Assembly (NCBI GenBank): GCA_944470555.2
Contig: OX104134.1
Span: forward strand, 70,922,678-70,986,677
Reading direction: 5' to 3'
DNA: 64,000 bases
Source of the DNA: Heterobilharzia americana
Lineage: Eukaryota; Platyhelminthes; Trematoda; Strigeidida; Schistosomatidae
Below, piece by piece: positions 21,729-32,947 of the stretch; the first letter of the stretch is position 1; each line of letters begins with the position of its first letter. The notes below the pieces were generated by a model. The model was given only the letters and a program-made list of their open reading frames with translations, was not told the DNA's origin and did no database searches. The translations under genes and the position numbers were made by a program.

Positions 21729-24420
21729 GAGTTCCAGTGGCTGGATTTCATGACGATACCATAAGTTTGAAACCAGCTGGGTTAGACCTTTCTTGACGCT
21801 AGTTACCTGACCAGCAGATTTTCTCTCCGCTGTGAATCAGTACCGGTTTTTGGCGTTTGTTCCAAGCTTCCGGACAAGGTTTCTGTGGAATGAACTCCTG
21901 TTCCCCCTATATTGGGATACTGCACCGATTATTTGAGGCTATTTAAGAACCGCAATGGAACTCTTTTCTCGAGAGCTTCTTAACTTTCAAGAGGCATTCA
22001 GTGCCTCTGTGAACTGTTATTTATATATTATTACCACTAAAATGATGATGATGATCATTCGATAAGGAATTCCGCTCCATAAATCCATGAGGCTATTGAT
22101 AGACGCCGGTTCATCGTCGCAAAGAGAAACGCGAGATTCCTCCCATAATAGGCATTTACTAATTAGATAAATCACTACCACCCCGTGGTTTCTGCTGCCG
22201 AAAGAAGTTTGAACCTGGACGTTTTCTGCAAGCAGACAGTCGCTGGTAAGAAGACAATCCACTTTGATGACTTTTTGCTTGACCGACAACTAGTGCGAGT
22301 GCAGATTGTCCATATAGCCAGACCTTTTAGATGGTATTGAATTGGTTTCGATCAGACGTCCGACTCACTTTGCACTGCCCTGGCCTAGGTTACGAGTTGG
22401 GGCAATACGATCCCCTGCTATGACAACCTGGTCATACCCTATAGTTGTCATTGCGGATATCATTTGAAGTTGACACTTCTCTTCCATGCTACTAGTAGGG
22501 GTTTGACAGACTCCTTCCACAAAGTACTTGGTCTGTCTGACTCCGAAGTAGCGCTGCACTGAAAGCGAGAGCTCTGTCAGCACATTTTTAGTAGCTCATT
22601 TACTGTTGCATCTGTCATTTATAAACATTGTCACTCTATCTCCTTCTTCCCCGTCTCTCTTGAAGTGACACATACCGCTTTTTTTCTCCAGTGTTGCCAG
22701 GATTGCAATTTTCAGAGTAAGGTACGAATAGGGGATTGTAGCTCCCCCATCTTAGCTCGTAGTCACCTAATATTACTGTGGAGACTCTTGAAAATGCTTC
22801 CTACGACGTGAGATGCCTAGACGGTAGCTGGCGGTAGAGAGTTCTGTGTAGTAGTGAAAGTTGTTACTACTCGGTCAGCCACAGTGGAACCGGCCCAGCG
22901 AGGTCTATTTTTGTATGGTGGTTTTCGTGGCTATTTGTGGGTCAGGTTTGTCATTCTGGACGTCACTGTGTCTATGCATAGTAATGGAGTCCAGCACACG
23001 GAGAGTTACTGTTGTTTGCCGTTAACACGATGTTCTGTCTTCTCTCACAGCAGCGGACATTCCTGCTGATGGTGTCCTTATCTGGCTAACACGTCTGTGA
23101 TACTCGGCTTAGGTTCTCTGGGTATTCGGATTTGACAGCCATCATTCCGGGTGAAGCAGATCCAAGGGACGTGAGAACCTGCTGGTCTCCGCCGCTGCTA
23201 ATCTATTTAACCCCATACATGCTGATAACTGTTTTCATTGTTGAGCATCATGGGTATACTTTTCTCCCGGTGCACCAGTTGTTGGTTTCTCCATATCCTT
23301 AGATGACCGTGGTTGTTGAACTTGGCACATGTGGCGCTTCTCAAGATGTTTCCCTCCTAAGCCATCAGCTATCTGGAAAAGTCCAAATGCTGGTTGACCA
23401 GTCGATGACCAGGACTTGTGAGAGCGACAGAAATCTTTTGACCAGGTCAACTAAGTTTAAAGCCACAGTCTTCGGCGGAGTCTTCACAGGGGGTGGTTGT
23501 TGCATTAGTAGTGTTAACACAGTTTTGCCTCTAGACTGCGAGGTCCTAGTATGCATCATATGACATCTCACCACAGCTGTTCGAACATTTTTTTCCTCAA
23601 GAAGACTGTAGTGTCAAACAGGAACAAGATAGTATGGTAAAACCTGTAACTGACATTCAAGTTATCATGTACTGTGGTTGGGTTGTCACGGACGAGTCGA
23701 GCCTTCGTTTCCACTCTTACCCGTTTTCTACGACGTTTAAAAGGACTTGTCTTAGAGCGGATTCAGGAATGGAGGCTGAAGCGGTTCGCCTTGTGGCTTA
23801 CAGTCACATGTCTGTTTATGGGCTACTCATAGGTATGCCTGTCAGTGGAGTGTCACTGGCCGTCTCGGTTTTGAGACTCTTATTCTTCTCAGTGGTTTAC
23901 GAGGACATCATAGTTTCACTAACCGTTGGAATGTCTTTTGTAGCTTATCTAAAAGAGCCCGTGGCTAGGAGTGGTTTCATACGCCAATGAGACCAGATGT
24001 ATTCGGACTACGTGTATGGGTGAAGCGTTATGAAAGCGTAATATCAGCCTGGTACAGGCTTATCAGGACGGCGTCGTATCTAACTATTACAGATGTTACA
24101 CGCAAAATCTCTATCTCTTTTGTCTACGGCGAGGCCACATGGATGTAGTCATCATCGTGATCAAAGGATTTGACCAGGAGTTTCCTTTCTCCCTCTTTTT
24201 TGCAGGCAGGCCCATGCCAGTCCCAGATGTCTCAATAAGCCATCTTTCCGCTAACCGAGGACGCAGTTGCTTTGAGAGATGTGATGGACAGGGAGTTTGC
24301 ATTTTCAGGTATTGTTATTCTTGTTTGTTCTGCAAAGTTAGCCAAATGATGAGCTGGATCCTGCAAACCGGTTTTACAACTCGTACCTCCAGCCCTAATT
24401 ATCTCTCAGTAACAGGTGGT
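21455..24420 (-). mobile_element. CR1/Perere-like non-LTR element relic (CR1-e)
   Basis: A minus-strand CR1-type LINE relic. The clearest part is the endonuclease end at 22365-22583: CQTPTSSMEEKCQLQMISAM then IGYDQVVIAGDRIAP, which fits the family's Y-x-PTSS...IGYDHVVIAGDFNAP segment with the catalytic Asn lost. An FGSRNHGVVV block near 22170, probably the SDH-type C-terminal motif, follows. Upstream in the sense direction (22850-24300) are broken frames consistent with ORF1 and the endonuclease start, but no domain is certain there. No reverse transcriptase was found between 22.0 and 21.73 kb, so the RT appears deleted. The left end (21455-21728) is the inverted partner of 28413-28686. Confidence 0.6.
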
Positions 24421-24533
24421 CAGTAACCGCGGTGGGGCTACACCTGAGGCGCTTTTGAGATTAGATTTAACCGAACCACCTCTACCGTGGACGTTAACAT
24501 GTAGACGGGAGAAGAAGCAAGGGAGGAGCAGAT

Positions 24534-25272
24534 TGTAGCGTCATACACTTCCCCAAAATCAATAGCCTAGGGTTTGACGACTTTCGACATTGATGCTGAC
24601 CTTGATAGTTTAACTGGACTCGCTAAGCTGAAGGCACCCGGTCAAGCATCCTCGCCATTTGGCACGCTGTCGTGTTACGTTGCATTGCTCGTATTCGACT
24701 CTCTAGCCAGTTAGTTGGAACGCATCGGTATTTTGGCATAACCATCCAAATATACTATTCCATCCGACTACGCTATCGTGTTCTTCCTTGGTCTCGTATT
24801 CGTGGGTGTATAACAAGTTCGAATAATTAGTGATTGGTCTTTGCGTCTGTCAAGTTCGCACCAGGACAAATCCTAAAGATAATAAGTCTTCATTCAGGTA
24901 AGAGGTATAAAAATCCGTAACAGTAGGAAATAGGCTATCTACTTAACCCCCATCGGTCTAGTTTTATGACTAATGGGTGACAAAAGCCATCCATTAGTCT
25001 AGGGCGTGTGATCGACCGGGATGTATATGGGGTGATAGGCGCAGAAGCTAGGAGTTACTAGTTGATGGAGGCGGCTGGGCTTACCATGTAGTTGCCCGTT
25101 CGGAGCTTGATAGTAACTACCAGCTGAAACTCACAAGTTCAGCAAACGGTAAGAGATAAAAAGCTAGATTTTTTTATCCTTACATTGAGAATTTAATGTG
25201 CGAGAAACCAGTTCACAAGCTTCGTCAGTTTGAAAACAGTTAGTAAAAGTTCGCACCAGGACAAATCCTAAA
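24534..25272 (+). repeat. 5' LTR (with extra 26-bp repeat at its end)
   Basis: It starts TGTAGCGTCATACAC. It matches the 3' LTR from 24534 to 25249 and then continues with a 26-bp sequence (25247-25272, ending CCTAAA) that also occurs inside the LTR at 24852-24877. The primer site begins two bases later. The LTR is therefore either about 739 bp with an internal direct repeat, or a 344-bp LTR that acquired about 370 bp. Confidence 0.85.
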
Positions 25273-25273
25273 T

Positions 25274-25291
25274 TGGTGAGCCCGACGTGAT
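25274..25291 (+). other. Primer binding site, tRNA-Trp type
   Basis: TGGTGAGCCCGACGTGAT lies directly after the 5' LTR. The expected complement of tRNA-Trp is TGGTGACCCCGACGTGAC, leaving two mismatches. tRNA-Trp priming is an established trait of the CsRn1/Kabuki-type gypsy clade. Confidence 0.8.
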
Positions 25292-25401
25292 CACATATCC
25301 CGACCAATAACAAGTATTGAATTGGTGAGCCTGTTCCATTTTATATTTGTTTATTGTTTTCATTTCGATAACATTTATATATCCATTTACTACACTTTCT
25401 C

Positions 25402-26240
25402 ATGTCCGACCACACTCCCAAGCTTATTCGTATTAAGCCGACTACGAACACGATCCAACTCGTGCCATATTGGCCAGACAATGCAGAAACATGGTTTCTG
25501 TATGCCGAGGCAGATTTTCGAGAACAGGGTGTCTCAGATCCTCAATCTCGATTTCTTGCTGTCATACGTCACTACCGCGAGAATTAAACAGGTATGTTAC
25601 AGCAAACATGTTTAATCCTGAAGTAAGTGACCCTTATGCACTTCTAAAGGCCGCACTCTTGAAGAAAAGCGATCTCACAGATCGCCAACGTCTAGACGAA
25701 TTGTTTCGTAACATCGAGCTAGGCAGCCACTCAGCTACTGAAGTCCTCGCACGCATGCGAGAAGTAATCGGTGCACGAACATTTGACGATGGTTTCTTCC
25801 GAGAACTATTTCTCTCGAAACTACCACAACCGGTGCAAACCGTGTTGGTGACACTCCAGTCAGTCCCACTCGACGACCTGGCAGCCTCAGCAGATAAAAT
25901 ACTGGAGATATCCAGCAGACCAGTCTCCAACGTATATTCTATCTGCGACAAAACAGAGCGCCAGGATTCAGAGGTGACCAAGTTGTGCAACTCTGTGAGA
26001 CGGTTGCTACGATCTCGAAGTCCTAGATCACGTAGCACTTCACGGAAACGCACCTTGGCGCATCGCAGCAAGTCGTGTGGTAGCCCTAAAACGAAACCCA
26101 ACAGGGTGGAAAACCCTGAATGGTGCTGGTTTCATAACACTTACGGGGATGAAGCCAGAAAATGTCGTAAACCATGCCGTTTTAAGAAGGACCCGAACTC
26201 GGGAAACGGTCACGCCGGCACGTGCTCACGGCAACCGTAG
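25402..26240 (+). pseudogene. gag of the LTR element (one frameshift)
   Basis: Encodes the structural Gag. The first part (25402-25587) starts MSDHTPKLIRIKPT and reads PYWPDNAETWFLYAEADFRE, the W-x-x-AEA-x-F motif common at the N-terminus of this Gag class. At about 25570 the frame shifts, and the rest (to 26240) runs on as RELNRYVTANMFNPEVSDPY and a helical capsid-like region. An Arg/Ser-rich stretch follows. The zinc finger at 26124-26177 reads C-x2-H-x9-C-x3-C, the CHCC arrangement described for CsRn1-type elements instead of the usual CCHC knuckle. The gag frame overlaps the protease frame at 26222-26240, in a different frame. Confidence 0.88.
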
Positions 26241-26848
26241 CCGGCGGAAAAAGCCGTTTGCTCTACGTCACGGATATTAAAACGAAAGTCCGCTACCTCG
26301 TCGACACCGGCGCAGAAGTTAGCATTCTTCCAGCAACGACAAAGGAGCGTCATCTTGACCCATCCTTCAATCTTCAAGCAGCCAACGGCAAGGCAATCGC
26401 GACATTCGGGAGACGGTATGCCTACCTCAACTTAGGTTTACGCAAACCTATCCACTGGATTTTCCTCCTGGCAGACGTCTCTATGCCCATCATTGGCATA
26501 GATTTGCTAAACCATTACGATCTACTCGTAGATGCTCGCCGTCGACGACTGATAGATAACAGCACAAAGTTATCCATTGGCGGCACCACCTATGTAGGTC
26601 CGAGTTTAGCCATCGTTAGGACTAAACAATCAGACGACGCGTCCTACCAGGCAGTTCTGGAGAAATATCCAGAGTTACAGCAACCGAAGCACACTCTTCC
26701 GTGCATAACCAGCAATGTTATGCATCACGTCACAACCACAGGTCCACCTGTGGCATCCAAAGCGCGCCGTTTAGCCCCCGATAAGCTGCAAACGGCGAAA
26801 AATGAATTCGACCACATGATCGACCTCTATTGGCATATAAGTCCCTAG
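26222..26848 (+). pseudogene. pol N-terminus: aspartyl protease, truncated before RT
   Basis: A 208-codon frame. Residues 8-22 read GGKSRLLYVTDIKTK, then YLVDTGAEVSILP carries the aspartyl protease active site (DTG), and PIIGIDLLNHYDLLVDARRR is the second conserved protease segment (the family's G-x-D-F/L-L motif). The end (HHVTTTGPPVASKARRLAPDKLQTAKNEF) is the well-known entry to the gypsy reverse transcriptase. After FDHMIDL the RT fingers, palm, RNase H and integrase are absent. The protein stops at 26848 in unrelated residues (YWHISP). With gag upstream, the element keeps only packaging and protease functions. Confidence 0.9.
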
Positions 26849-26849
26849 T

Positions 26850-27566
26850 AGGGCGTAACGCGCGTCCTGGATTTTTCTGCTAATCACAACCAGCTTATTT
26901 CGAAGGTAACCCCCTTATAAGTGATGTTTCAGATCGCTACATCCGACCGACGGATGACTCAATTATCGAAATTCTCGGCGATATGCCTGGTAATGCACAG
27001 CTGCAACAACCATCGGCGCAACAAAAACACGATCAGGTCGTACCGTCAGGTTCACAGAGTATCTGAAGTCTTATTCAACTTAGCTGTGTGTGTGCCAACC
27101 TTTTTTTCTTTATTTCGAGGCACTATTTTTCTTATTTACCGGCAATGCACAAACCCTCGTACACTTTGCCTTTTAATATCAATTTTTATTTACCATGTAA
27201 TGAAATTTTAAAAAAAAACGGTAAAGATAAGCGTAAATTCTTATTTTTCGATATGTTGATATATAAATAATTCCCATTTTACGCAACGTTTTCGTGGTAT
27301 TAAAGACTTTTATTTATATTCCAGGTGCAACGAGCGCTGGACGGAACGTCGAAAGGAACAGATGACCGCGACCGACGTACAATTTCATTTATTGTATTTT
27401 ATTTATTTAATTGCCACGACACCCTAGAATAAGGTACAGACAACCAGGGGCCACCTCACGCAGTGAGCCCATCGGAAGAGTTTTACCAGTGGAGAAACCA
27501 CTGAATTTTCACTTCCGGCTGGTATCGTCTTAGGGTCCTCACGAACCCACTAGGGGGGGAGTGATC
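26850..27566 (+). other. Residual pol 3' end and 3' leader of the LTR element
   Basis: This holds what remains between the pol deletion and the 3' LTR. A short stretch at about 26900-27070 may be the end of pol (QLQQPSAQQKHDQVV region). Non-coding AT-rich sequence follows, with a GC-richer segment (27325-27560) ending in the polypurine tract. No open frame beyond 96 codons is present. Confidence 0.6.
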
Positions 27567-28283
27567 TGTAGCGTCATACACTTCCCCAAAATCAATAGCC
27601 TAGGGTTTGACGACTTTCGACATTGATGCTGACCTTGATAGTTTAACTGGACTCGCTAAGCTGAAGGCACCCGGTCAAGCATCCTCGCCATTTGGCACGC
27701 TGTCGTGTTACGTTGCATTGCTCGTATTCGACTCTCTAGCCAGTTAGTTGGAACGCATCGGTATTTTGGCATAACCATCCAAATATACTATTCCATCCGA
27801 CTACGCTATCGTGTTCTTCCTTGGTCTCGTATTCGTGGGTGTATAACAAGTTCGAATAATTAGTGATTGGTCTTTGCGTCTGTCAAGTTCGCACCAGGAC
27901 AAATCCTAAAAGATAATAAGTCTTCATTCAGGTAAGAGGTATAAAAATCCGTAACAGTAGGAAATAGGCTATCTACTTAACCCCCATCGGTCTAGTTTTA
28001 TGACTAATGGGTGACAAAAGCCATCCATTAGTCTAGGGCGTGTGATCGACCGGGATGTATATGGGGTGATAGGCGCAGAAGCTAGGAGTTACTAGTTGAT
28101 GGAGGCGGCTGGGCTTACCATGTAGTTGCCCGTTCGGAGCTTGATAGTAACTACCAGCTGAAACTCACAAGTTCAGCAAACGGTAAGAGATAAAAAGCTA
28201 GATTTTTTTATCCTTACATTGAGAATTTAATGTGCGAGAAACCAGTTCACAAGCTTCGTCAGTTTGAAAACAGTTAGTAAAAG
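27567..28283 (+). repeat. 3' LTR
   Basis: It matches 24534-25249 across its whole length, with one extra A (CCTAAAAGATAAT against CCTAAAGATAAT). It ends GTTAGTAAAAG and then passes into AACTGTAACG, lacking the terminal 26-bp repeat seen in the 5' copy. No clear target-site duplication was found. Confidence 0.9.
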
Positions 28284-28412
28284 AACTGTAACGAAAGTTC
28301 ACCGTGGTAATCCGCGCGGCAACCTGAGGAGGATCTTCCACTAAAGCGCTAAAATCCGCGCGTGTTCACAACTTTTTTCGCTTTTTGAGTTTTCAGCAAC
28401 TGGAACTTTTCG

Positions 28413-28686
28413 TCTATCGAGATTGCTGTCGTTTACTTGCTGACAGCTTCCATTAAAGCTTAAATCGCTACACAGTGTCGAATGGTTTGTGCATATCCAG
28501 CTGGCGTATGGAATAGGTCGAAATAGTCAACTGATTCTGTGTCATTGGAACACAGTTATCCCCACACCGATATTTTTGTACTGCCACTATCATCACGAAC
28601 CCGGTTCAGCATTATGCCTCCGCACCACTGTCATAACTATTTCTCTTCCTGTTATCACTACTAGAATCTTGCCTACCCGTTTCACC
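28413..28686 (+). repeat. Inverted repeat copy 2 (partner at 21455-21728)
   Basis: Reverse-complement partner of 21455-21728, in plus orientation, about 130 bases downstream of the 3' LTR. Similarity ends at about 28686 (CCTACCCG), after which the two loci diverge. Confidence 0.85.
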
Positions 28687-28689
28687 CCC

Positions 28690-29190
28690 ACATTATTTCT
28701 TATGTTTCTACCTGTCAGTGTGTCCATTCGAAACCCTGTCTAGTGACTTGACATTCCAAAAACTCATTTGCACCGCAGTCGATGCCGATCATACAATCAA
28801 CACCCAACAGCTCGGCGTGCAATCCAGAGCTATGAGAGGCGAGTTGGTAGACTTGCTGCATCAAAATCTACCAAAGATCTGGGGCCATTCCGAAGGACTC
28901 AGAAGCGAGTGCGAATAAATCATTTGGTTTACACTGGCTCATAAAAAATATCGGAAACTGGACAGTAAGATCTCACTTCCTTCTTAAGTGTGGCTGGATC
29001 TGATTCATCGAGAACCGTTGTTGGCCTGAAACTCTTTTGCAAGACACCGAAACGAGTTCCAGTAGTGCAATGCCTTGAATAATCCAGCAAAATAAATGTT
29101 GAATATTGGCGTGAACCAGTTTACTTGTGCAGGCGGTTTGAATGACGTCGTGCCCTGTTTGTCTCCAATCTAGAGGCAATACTGCGGTGT
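28690..29190. other. Unassigned stretch before CR1-d
   Basis: Contains a 66-codon plus frame (28718-28918) and a 75-codon minus frame (28973-29200), neither recognised. It may belong to the upstream repeat. Confidence 0.4.
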
Positions 29191-29199
29191 TTGTCACCA

Positions 29200-32100
29200 A
29201 AAAACAGCCATCAACAACACTACAACAGTAAACGTGGCTTAGCGAATCAGCTGGAAACGAGAATTGCTACTGACGATGACGCAAATACTTTTCCAACGTT
29301 GAGATACTCCCTGCTGGTGATTCGTAGTCGTCGGCGCCGTCCAGCTACTGTAGTTTTCAGCTCTCCGAGAGGCCTCTTTCTTAGTCTGAGTGTACGCACT
29401 CGGAGTATTCGGTCGAAGTCGCTGACAAAGCAAGAAAAACAGGGTATCAACTTCCTGGCGGTAAGCTATTTACTTTATGCTTTCTTCTTGTCCTTTATAT
29501 TGTTTATATATTTGCACCACTTTACTATAATGGTACAGAAGATTAGGTCGCAAACTGTAAGTCGCATAACGAAGTCGGCAGATGGACAGAAACGAGCCCC
29601 TGCAGGTAAGGCAAGTGTGAAAGTGCCCACACCATTCCGGAACCCCGGATCGCTGTCACCCCAAACGCGGCATTTACCAAAACCGGTAAACTCGCGTAGT
29701 CACGGTGGTAGTAATACGCCTTCAAACATCCCGCTGGTAGAAGACAGACGGTGTGTAAAACGCGTTTATTGACAACGAGTGCTCTGATATTTGCCGTAGT
29801 TGACCTCAACTCCTAGAAGGCAAACCATTGAGTCGTCGACACGCAGTATACCTCTGACAACTGTGGTGTTTGAAATTGATCAGTGTCAGATGCTTAAGAA
29901 GTCTTTGTGTGTATCGTGTGTCGAAAATGGGTTCCGAGAAGCTATGATAATGGTGTACTACAGCTTCACGAGGAAGCATCCATGACAGTGGACGGGGTAC
30001 ATGTTATCGGATTGTCAGAAATTACCTATTAACACCATTGGCAAACTAAGAAACCTTGCACATCACAGGATACTACAAAACGCGAGCTCCTAAAACGTAC
30101 CCACAGAAACTGGGCAAGGTCTACGAGCGTGCGAAAACGTCACCCTTAGGCATAGGGAAATACTAGTTCTCACTCCAAGTGAGTTATCAGCGCAGTCTTC
30201 ACTTCTACCGATGTCATCCAGACAATCCAACGGAACTGAACATCCTGAGGAAACAGTTTGCGTCTGAGATACATGGACGGAAGCAAATATGGGGGGTTGA
30301 CTGAAGGCATCAGCTACCGAACCCAATACTCTGCATCCAGGGGACAGGGGAGCGGACTCCACCATTTTTTAGAGTCCGCGCACAAACGGGCCCACTCTTA
30401 GGGAAAAGGGCAGCCTGGCGAGGAGAAGTGGAAATGTTGCTGAGAGAAGCTAGGAGTAAAAGCCGTTGCGGTTAGCTTATGTCGACCTTCCCGAGGAAAC
30501 GGAGCACCTCGAGATAGACTGTCACCTCCCAGGGTATCATTGGTGACAGTGAAACGGTGGGGGCACACGTTGCTGCTACCTCGGTGACCAGACGTCTCAG
30601 ACCCCTACGTCACAAGAGTGAAACCAAATAAACCATGAGTCACCAGAGAAGCGGGGAAAAAGTTCGCACATAGCTATCCAGTCAAAACTGCAACTATGCG
30701 GGTGTGCAGAATATCCAAGCTGGTGGTGGGAGCCACACGATGCCGAGCAGTGGAGGTGGTTAGTGGCTTGGGACTTGAAAAATTGCCTGCCAGCAGCGTA
30801 AGTAGAATATCAGGGCCTATGCACCTGCGGAACATTCCCTCACCAGGGTTGCTAGCTGTAAGCTTTGACTCCAAGGCAGCACTCACAGGGGCCCCCACAG
30901 CATGGCACCGAGTTAAAGATCAAAAAGGAGGTACCATACGATGCTGCGAAAGTAAACCACGGTCCTGTAGACTGGAAGATGGAGGGAAACCTCAAAGAAC
31001 GGCACAAACAGTACTATTCTTAAAAGAACTACCTGGTGAATTAATCCCTGCAGACATAATGATGAACACTAACATCACACTAACACCAGAATGTGGGGAA
31101 GGCACAAAATCGGAGACTTTTCAGCTCACTAGTGACTGGCAGTCAGAATCTCATGCAACCTGAAAGTCCAGAGGACGACTGATAGTATGTTTAGCTTATT
31201 ACCAGACTCCTAATGGTGCTGCTCTAACACAAGCCAAACGAAGCACCAACTGCTAGTGATATATAGGCCCGCCCTATGTACAACGGGACATAAGGCACAG
31301 CCGCCCACATCCATTTCGACATTCACCCCGGTAGCCATGTAGTCCTCACCGGAGACATCAACGCACCGGTACTCAACCTGAAATATGAAGTGAGATATGG
31401 ACATAAATCTTTTGAGTATAGACTTCGAAACACATTTTCGACAAGAGGAACAATGGAGAAAGTTTAGGAAAACATTAGATGAAGACTAAATGAAAAAGGA
31501 TCACGGAATGACAGCATTCTAACGGGCGATCATCTTTTGGTGAGCGATATCTGCGACTCAATTCCCCCCTGCTGGGCAAAAACGACCACTCTTCGGTGAG
31601 ATTTCCCCCCGATTACCAAGGTGAAGCCACCGATAGTTGAGCAGGAAGCATTCCACTGTTACGGAAAGGCCAACTGTAATCTCATGAACAATAAACACCC
31701 GGAGGCTACATGACCATAAGAATGGGGCTCACCATGGATAGACGAACACTGGATATATATTAAAGATATTAACGGGAGGGCTGTCTAAAGGGTTGTTCTG
31801 AAAACAACCAAACTACCGCCTCTCAAACTGTCTTGGTTGACCCGGGCGAAAAGAAAGCCAAGTATAGGGGAAAAAGAATGCATGATATCGGTGGTGCGCA
31901 TCACACGAGGAGTCAGAATTTCTTAGGTGCAAGAAGTTACGCAACTTATGCAATTCAGTTGTTCGTAGCGATGGCAAACATACCAAAGCAACTTGGTCAG
32001 ACAATTATTCTGAAGTCCGAAAATCCGATATTGGTTTATACCATAACGAAAAACGACAAATAAGGGTTTCGGCCTGATCACAGAAGGGGTCGGAGAGCCT

Positions 32101-32340
32101 GTAACTGGTGGTGAGATGGTGGAAATGTTGAGTAACCAACTTGAAGAGCAACTCAACACAGTAAAGCGTCCACTACCAACACCCAGTAATGTAACGAAGT
32201 TCCAGAACTGCGACACAAAGCTAATGAACGTGAAGACTTCGTCAAACCAAGCGTTTGCGAGACTTTCAACTCTGAGGATAGGATAGTCATCGGGGAGATC
32301 AACTCACCCACGCTTTTGGATACGAAGTGTGATGTTACCA
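29200..32340 (+). mobile_element. CR1-like non-LTR element CR1-d, 5' part
   Basis: The 5' UTR, ORF1 and endonuclease part of a plus-strand CR1/Perere-type element. ORF1 is best preserved from 29530 (MVQKIRSQTVSRITKSADGQ, basic and proline-rich). Broken frames follow to about 31160. An endonuclease remnant is visible near 31300-31600 in a shifted frame as HVVLTGDINAPVLNL, the family's VVLAGDFNAP segment. The region 31800-32340 (EGVGEPVTGGEMVEMLSNQLEEQ) fits the pre-RT linker. The rest of the element, with the RT, resumes at about 36955 after a nested insertion. Many stops and frameshifts make it dead. Confidence 0.75.
29530..29772 (+). pseudogene. CR1-d ORF1 N-terminus
   Basis: An open frame of about 80 codons from the likely initiator ATG at 29530-29532, closing at 29772. 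It is strongly basic, with Ser/Pro-rich runs (KSADGQKRAPAGKASVKVPT). CR1-group ORF1 products are RNA-binding chaperones, but no zinc finger or RRM is visible here, so the role is inferred from position alone. The frame is also open upstream to 29191, but that part looks like leader sequence (Arg-rich, then a hydrophobic run) and not protein. Confidence 0.5.
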
Positions 32341-32583
32341 TGATTTAGCAATTTACCTTTTGTTGTGTATAACTGAAAGATAGCTCCGGTTTTCAGTAAC
32401 AGCATTCTCTCCAGCTTCTGGTTCGATAGGTTTACTTTTCTTTTACGATTATTTTTGTTCATACCAGGATAACGAGGCCCCACCTCTCTCCCAGTTTCGG
32501 TGTGATCTCTCTTTTTCAATCTTCTCCGGAGTTTATATTTCTAATTTCTTTTTGTATATACCCCTTTTATACTTTCAACGAAA

Positions 32584-32832
32584 ATGGTGGCCAAACAGAT
32601 GTGCACGAGGCAGGGCTGTCGTCGAACTGTTCAGATGGGTATGCAATGTGACACATGCAACGGCTGGTTTCATGGCACTTGCACTGACCCAGAGAAAACT
32701 GAGTACACCAAACTCAGTAAGCCTCGCCGCAAGTGGTGTTGCTGCTTGCGTAGATCTGCACTAGACGATGTTCTTGAAAACATCATCAGCATGTCATTGG
32801 AGTTAAAAAAACTGACTGGAAGAAGACCATAA
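32584..32832 (+). pseudogene. CR1-c ORF1 with PHD-like zinc finger
   Basis: An 82-codon frame with the pattern C7-x4-C12-x9-C22-x2-C25-x4-H30-x2-C33 and a downstream WCCC (51-54). This is the Cys4-His-Cys3 layout of a PHD finger, including the conserved aromatic pair in CNGWFHGTC. CR1-group elements are known to carry PHD-like fingers in ORF1. The product would bind element RNA or chromatin; that role is inferred. It starts at the ATG after the leader and is cut by a stop at 32832. ORF1 then resumes in another frame at about 32948. Confidence 0.82.
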
Positions 32833-32947
32833 GAAGGGGAAGCTGGAAAACTCAGAATCAGTGCCTAAACACGAGGGTTATGGAGTTAGAAAATCATCTG
32901 GCGAAAAAAGTGCTCAAGTCACTCGATAACAGAAAGGGTCTGGTTTT

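Larger units (their letters stand above)
24534..28283 (+). mobile_element. Ty3/gypsy LTR retrotransposon, CsRn1/Boudicca-like, internally deleted
   Basis: A plus-strand LTR element of about 3.75 kb. The two LTRs (24534-25249 and 27567-28283) begin TGTAGCG and differ in my reading by a single inserted A. A primer site at 25274-25291 (TGGTGAGCCCGACGTGAT) resembles the complement of a tRNA-Trp 3' end with one or two mismatches, as used by CsRn1-group elements. A polypurine tract AGGGGGGGA lies at 27552-27560. Gag and protease are present. Sequence jumps from the protease/RT border (about 26848) to the element's 3' untranslated part, so RT, RNase H and integrase are missing. The copy is non-autonomous. 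Confidence 0.92.

Noticed and set aside
29191..29529. Upstream extension of the CR1-d ORF1 frame as a separate secreted protein (it has a hydrophobic run near 29470-29520)
   Set aside because: The stretch lies in the CR1-d leader. The hydrophobic run is encoded by a T-rich segment just before the likely ORF1 start, and the frame has no homologue I recognise.
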